Source: Brevifilum sp029548365
Lineage (GTDB): Bacteria; Chloroflexota; Anaerolineae; Anaerolineales; Anaerolineaceae
DNA length: 64,000 bases
NCBI GenBank assembly: GCA_035376985.1
Contig: DAOSSA010000009.1
Coordinates: 10,745 to 74,744 of the forward strand
Reading direction: 5' to 3'
Part shown: piece after piece, positions 60,618-64,000 of the stretch
Layout of the letters: each line of letters begins with the position of its first letter
Position numbering within the stretch: position 1 is the first letter of the stretch
Notes under the pieces: generated by a model
Seen by the model: only the letters and a program-made list of their open reading frames with translations
Database searches by the model: none
What the model was told of the DNA's origin: nothing
Made by a program: the position numbers and the translations under genes

Positions 60618-60639
60618 TTTATGAAACTGCTTCCATAAA
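60618..60639. promoter_or_regulatory. LacI-type operator
   Basis: Imperfect palindrome with TTTATG/CATAAA outer arms. The inner 14-mer TGAAACTGCTTCCA (60622-60635) fits the LacI-family pattern TGnAAnCGnTTnCA except for a TG centre. It lies between the promoter and the regulator gene. Confidence 0.65.
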
Positions 60640-60654
60640 AGGATTTCCATCAAT

Positions 60655-60683
60655 ATATTAACATAAAGTGTTATACATGTCAA
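60655..60683 (-). promoter_or_regulatory. Promoter of the sucrose cluster (TTGACA-17-TAATAT)
   Basis: Minus strand: -35 TTGACA (60683-60678), 17-base spacer, -10 TAATAT (60660-60655). The operator sits about 10 bases downstream of the expected start. Confidence 0.7.
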
Positions 60684-60725
60684 ATATTAAGGGAGAGCGT
60701 ATTAAAAAACAAATGAGACTTACCT

Positions 60726-60778
60726 GTCGACACCCCTGCAGAGCACAGAGAGCGCTACGCGCAGGTTCGCCCATCGAC
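60726..60778 (+). repeat. Dispersed intergenic repeat, copy 3 (diverged)
   Basis: Core ACCCCTGCAGAGCACAGAGA followed by a CGCTACGCG stretch resembles copies 1 and 2; outer GTCGA/TCGAC ends are inverted. The rest of the gap to 61060 contains GGGTTG-rich tandem words (60932-60965), a TATAAT at 60993-60998 and the AAAGGAG of the next gene. Confidence 0.55.
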
Positions 60779-61060
60779 CAATGACGCTGAATTGCGAACT
60801 AACCAATTTTCAAAACGCTCACCGCGGGTTGAACATAAATCTGGTGAAATTCGCTTTGTATTTTTAAATCTGGCAAGCGGCAGCAGGAGAAATGCATCCT
60901 TAATGGGCAATTCACAGTTGAATCCCCCGCTCAGGGTTGGTTCAGGGTTGCAGGTTCCGGGTTGAGACCAGTTCCCACCTTTACTTAGCGCGTATAATAA
61001 AGGAGTCGTTAGATGAGATGTTCTTCAAAAAAGATATCGTGAACGCATAAAGGAGAAAAA

Positions 61061-62029
61061 ATGGAATATCGAAACTTAGGAAAAGCGGGTGTTAAAGTCT
61101 CAGAGCTCTCATTGGGCGCCTGGGTGACCTACGGATTTCAATTTGGTCTGCAGGAAGCCAAGGAGATTATGGCGGCGGCTTTTGACGCCGGTGTAAACTT
61201 CTTCGATAACGCTGAGGCATATGCTGCAGGTGAGGCAGAGATCATCATGGGCCAGGCCCTCAAGGAGCTGGGCTGGGCTCGTAAGGATTACCTGGTCTCA
61301 ACCAAGATCTTTTGGGGTGGAAATGGTCCTAACGACCGTGGCCTTTCTTATAAACACATCATCGAAGGCACCCACAATGCGCTCAAACGTCTGGATCTGG
61401 AGTATGTTGACCTGATCTTCGCCCACCGCCCAGACCCCGAAACGCCGATAGAAGAAACGGTGTTTGCCTTTAACCAGGTCATCCGTGAAGGCAAGGCCTT
61501 CTATTGGGGCACTTCGGAATGGTCCGCCGCAGATATCATGCGAGCCACAGACTTTGCCCGTCGCAACAGCCTGCGGCCGCCCAGCATGGAACAACCCGAA
61601 TATAACTTGCTCCACCGTTACCGGTTTGAAGTGGAATATGCTCCGCTATATAAGGAACTTGGTTACGGCACAACCACCTGGAGCCCGCTGTACAGCGGCT
61701 TGCTGACCGGCAAGTATAACGATGGGAAAATCCCCAAGGGCAGCCGGGGTGATCTGAAAGCCTACGCGTTTTTGCGAGATAAATTTGAAGATGAGAAGAA
61801 ATTGGCGGTCGCCCGAAAACTGACTGCGGTGTCGGATGACCTGGGGGTCAGCCTGGCGCAGATGTCCCTCGCCTGGCTGCTGAAGAACCCGAACGTCAGC
61901 ACCGTGATCACCGGCGCAACGCGGGTCTCTCAGGTTGCAGAAAACATGAAAGCTGTGGAGATTAAAAATCGTCTCACCGATGATGTAATGGCGCTCATTG
62001 ATGAGATCATCAAGGACGTGGAATTCTAA
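61061..62029 (+). CDS. Aldo/keto reductase, potassium-channel beta-subunit type
   Basis: 322 residues of the AKR6/YghZ-like group. Tetrad: Asp and Tyr in NFFDNAEAYAAGEAE, Lys in STKIFWGG, His in LIFAHRPDPETP. The early segment LSLGAWVTYGFQ and the later SPLYSGLLTGKYNDG are typical of this subgroup. Reduces aldehydes or ketones with NADPH; role unknown. AAAGGAG precedes the ATG, and a TATAAT lies about 65 bases upstream. Ends 40 bases before an assembly gap. Confidence 0.9.
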   Translation: MEYRNLGKAGVKVSELSLGAWVTYGFQFGLQEAKEIMAAAFDAGVNFFDNAEAYAAGEAEIIMGQALKELGWARKDYLVSTKIFWGGNGPNDRGLSYKHIIEGTHNALKRLDLEYVDLIFAHRPDPETPIEETVFAFNQVIREGKAFYWGTSEWSAADIMRATDFARRNSLRPPSMEQPEYNLLHRYRFEVEYAPLYKELGYGTTTWSPLYSGLLTGKYNDGKIPKGSRGDLKAYAFLRDKFEDEKKLAVARKLTAVSDDLGVSLAQMSLAWLLKNPNVSTVITGATRVSQVAENMKAVEIKNRLTDDVMALIDEIIKDVEF

Positions 62030-62069
62030 TGCGTTGGCGGTTGTAAATGACACCATCAGGCTGAACGCA

Positions 62070-62169
62070 NNNNNNNNNNNNNNNNNNNNNNNNNNNNNNN
62101 NNNNNNNNNNNNNNNNNNNNNNNNNNNNNNNNNNNNNNNNNNNNNNNNNNNNNNNNNNNNNNNNNNNNN
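62070..62169. other. 100-base assembly gap (N)
   Basis: Scaffold placeholder separating the reductase gene from the M-box riboswitch; the promoter of the riboswitch transcript is probably in the missing sequence. Confidence 0.99.
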
Positions 62170-62183
62170 ACAAATTATTACTA

Positions 62184-62325
62184 CTCGGTAGGTGAGGCTA
62201 CTACGCGGATACGGATTACTGCCGCAAAATAGTGGAGACACTATGAGCTGGTATGAACAGTTGTGGTCGATTAAGGCTTCAACGAATGTAATTTCATCGC
62301 CTCGCAGAGTTAAAGCTCAAACGGG
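62184..62325 (+). promoter_or_regulatory. M-box (ykoK) magnesium riboswitch
   Basis: About 142 bases. It carries the conserved GGTAGGTGAGGCT opening, ACTGCCGCAAAATAG and GAGACACTATGAGC segments, and the closing AGAGTTAAAGCTC of the M-box class; CTCG and CGGG close the first helix. M-boxes fold with magnesium and then favour termination upstream of magnesium transporter genes, as here with mgtA. The 5' flank is lost in the N gap. Confidence 0.88.
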
Positions 62326-62468
62326 AATGCTTATGAATTATGCTCTATGCATCTGTTGGGTTTGCATGGAGCTTTTCTATGCTCAATCAGGGCAGTAATC
62401 ACAAATCTGTCTGGCAGTGTTGATGGATAAACTTTCATAAGCTAAAGAGATGCGTTGCATCAATCGCG

Positions 62469-62514
62469 ATCCACCTGCAGTAGTGGTCAATAAATCAGGT
62501 GGATGTGCTTTTTT
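62469..62514 (+). terminator. Riboswitch-controlled terminator before mgtA
   Basis: Nine-base stem ATCCACCTG/CAGGTGGAT with an 18-base loop and GTGC then six T. A competing TTGATG...CATCAA pairing just upstream (62420-62464) could belong to the antiterminating fold. The ~140 bases between aptamer and terminator are longer than usual. Confidence 0.8.
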
Positions 62515-62549
62515 CAATGCGCTCTGCCCAAAATATTGGAGGTGACACG

Positions 62550-64000
62550 GTGACGAACAAAAACAAAAACAATAAAAATTCATTCGTTGCTGGCGCAGAG
62601 GATATCGTCAGAAATGAAGAGGCCAATCAGAGGCTTTTGGATGCATCCAGTAACATGATGCCAATCGTCTATGAATTGCTGGATAGTTCGGAAAGCGGCA
62701 AAACAGAAGAGCAGATAAAAACCGCCAGACACCTGTACGGGGAAAATATCGTCACTTACGAGAAAGGTGACTCCGTATTCAAGCGGCTGGTTGATGCGTT
62801 TATCAATCCATTTACTTTGATTCTAATTGCCCTGGCTGTCGTATCTGCTTTTACTGATATTATCTTAGCCAGCGCGGGCGAAAGAGATTTTACAACCGTT
62901 ATGATCATCGTCGCAATGGTGTTGATTTCGGGAATACTGCGTTTTGTTCAGGAGACGAGAAGTGGAAACGCAGCCGAAAAACTGCTCGAGATGATTGAAA
63001 CCACAGCGAATATTGAAAGAATTGGTGAAGGGGCGAAAGAAATCCCTTTAGATGAAATCGTTGTCGGTGATATTGTGTATTTATCCGCCGGGGATATGAT
63101 CCCTGCTGATATTCGTGTCATCCAGGCGAAGGACTTATTTATCAGTCAAGCTGCATTAACCGGGGAGAGCGAAGCTGTAGAAAAAACTTCAGCAATTCTT
63201 GAAGATGACAGTACTGCCCTGGAAAAGAATAACCTGGCTTTTATGGGCACCAACGTGCTCAGTGGTTATGCAAAGGGAATCGTTGTTGCCACCGGCAATG
63301 ATACGATCTTTGGCGGAATTGCTCAGGATTTAAAAAAAGAACCGATTGTTACCAGCTTTGAAAAGGGCGTAAATGAGGTCTCCTGGGTTTTAATCAGGTT
63401 CATGATGGTGATGGTTCCAATTGTTTTTGTGATCAACGGCCTCACAAAAGGGAATTGGTTAAGTGCCTTATTGTTTGCAATTTCGGTTGCTGTTGGTTTG
63501 ACCCCGGAAATGTTGCCGATGATTGTGACCGCTGGCCTGGCAAAAGGCGCGATCGCGATGTCGAAAGAAAAGGTAATCATTAAAAATTTGAACTCAATTC
63601 AAAATTTGGGCGCAATTGATATTCTTTGCACAGATAAAACTGGAACGCTTACCGAAGACAAAATTATTTTACAATACCACTTAGATATTGATGGCAACAG
63701 CGACACCCGGGTGTTGCGACATGGATTTTTAAATAGTTATTACCAAACGGGTTTAAAGAATTTATTGGATATCGCCATCATTAATAAAACCATGGAATTA
63801 AAAGATCATGATGAAAACATCAAAAGCAGCGTGGATCGCTATGTAAAAGTCGACGAAGTTCCATTTGATTTCGAACGGAGAAGAATGAGCGTGGTGGTCG
63901 AAGATGAAACGGGTAAACGGCAAATGATCACCAAAGGTGCCGTTGAAGAAATGCTGACCATCTCAACCTTTGTGGAATATAAAGGAGAAGTTGTTGAACT
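62550..64000 (+). CDS. mgtA: Magnesium-translocating P-type ATPase (3' partial)
   Basis: Starts at GTG 62550 with GGAGG seven bases upstream and stays open to the window edge (483 codons). P-type ATPase features: N-terminal cation_ATPase_N-like part, helices ending in FINPFTLILIALAVVSA, the actuator loop ALTGESEAVEK, helix 4 with VGLTPEMLPMIVT, and the phosphorylation motif CTDKTGTLTED. The LTPEMLPMIV helix is typical of the MgtA/MgtB (P3B) group. The upstream M-box riboswitch agrees with a magnesium importer. Nucleotide-binding domain is partly present; the rest lies outside. Confidence 0.93.
   Translation, partial: MTNKNKNNKNSFVAGAEDIVRNEEANQRLLDASSNMMPIVYELLDSSESGKTEEQIKTARHLYGENIVTYEKGDSVFKRLVDAFINPFTLILIALAVVSAFTDIILASAGERDFTTVMIIVAMVLISGILRFVQETRSGNAAEKLLEMIETTANIERIGEGAKEIPLDEIVVGDIVYLSAGDMIPADIRVIQAKDLFISQAALTGESEAVEKTSAILEDDSTALEKNNLAFMGTNVLSGYAKGIVVATGNDTIFGGIAQDLKKEPIVTSFEKGVNEVSWVLIRFMMVMVPIVFVINGLTKGNWLSALLFAISVAVGLTPEMLPMIVTAGLAKGAIAMSKEKVIIKNLNSIQNLGAIDILCTDKTGTLTEDKIILQYHLDIDGNSDTRVLRHGFLNSYYQTGLKNLLDIAIINKTMELKDHDENIKSSVDRYVKVDEVPFDFERRRMSVVVEDETGKRQMITKGAVEEMLTISTFVEYKGEVVE

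Noticed and set aside
62192..62398. 68-codon ORF
   Set aside because: Falls within the M-box aptamer and its platform; RNA structure explains the conservation.

Overview
The window looks like draft or metagenome-assembled chromosome (two 100-base runs of N) from a moderately GC-rich bacterium, most likely Chloroflexota, class Anaerolineae. The inference rests on several secreted or anchored proteins with long Pro/Thr-rich linkers after a lipobox or membrane anchor, LysM and LysM-M23 wall proteins, a bacterial translin-family protein, a MEMO-type protein, and a DnaG-RpoD pair. No phage, insertion sequence, rRNA or CRISPR array was seen.

Layout. 1-12.9 kb: a CapA-like lipoprotein, folP, a LysM lipoprotein, a MOSC protein, an EEP-family phosphatase/nuclease, two consecutive phosphohexomutases (GlmM and a large 850-residue form), a second Pro/Thr lipoprotein, AmrB/MEMO and a LysM-M23 peptidase. 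13-18 kb: ssb, a DUF3467 protein and translin in one operon, a secreted esterase divergent from tRNA-Pro(TGG), a family 2 glycosyltransferase overlapping rnhB, and nadE. 18-25 kb: acetyltransferases, a short promoter-to-terminator transcript ahead of a SWIM protein, an aldo-keto reductase, a methyltransferase, a DUF3788 protein, mgtC with a long leader, a HAD hydrolase and glpX. 25-28.5 kb: a zinc-type operon (zur, znuA, znuC, znuB) with a palindromic operator overlapping its promoter. 28.7-34.9 kb: dnaG-rpoD, a 47-codon ORF, an alkyltransferase-like protein, a VOC protein, a short divergent adenylosuccinate synthetase homologue and a phosphoribosyltransferase. 35-47.6 kb: an ATP-grasp ligase, an MFS transporter, an alpha/beta hydrolase, a DUF1638 protein, a zinc-ribbon membrane protein, a three-gene MacAB-like exporter, an ABC-F ATPase and an inositol-phosphatase family enzyme. 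48-53.5 kb: comEC, an AT-rich two-gene methyltransferase/nuclease island, and psuG. 53.5-56.5 kb: a membrane Pro/Thr protein divergent from a degenerate kinase joined to a PD40 propeller, broken by an N gap. 56.5-60.7 kb: a sucrose cluster (amylosucrase, PfkB sugar kinase, LacI regulator with operator). 61-64 kb: an aldo-keto reductase, then an M-box magnesium riboswitch, its terminator and mgtA, which runs off the window.

Regulatory signals are unusually readable. Several genes have a TATAAT-like box ending 5-8 bases before the start codon, implying leaderless mRNAs, and an extended TGCTAnAAT-type box recurs. A degenerate intergenic repeat occurs three times. The best candidate for something undescribed is the AT-rich pair at 50.6-52.4 kb, which looks like a compact restriction-modification system. 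Next are the degenerate kinase-propeller fusion, the leaderless 19-codon transcript before the SWIM gene, and the ssb-DUF3467-translin operon.
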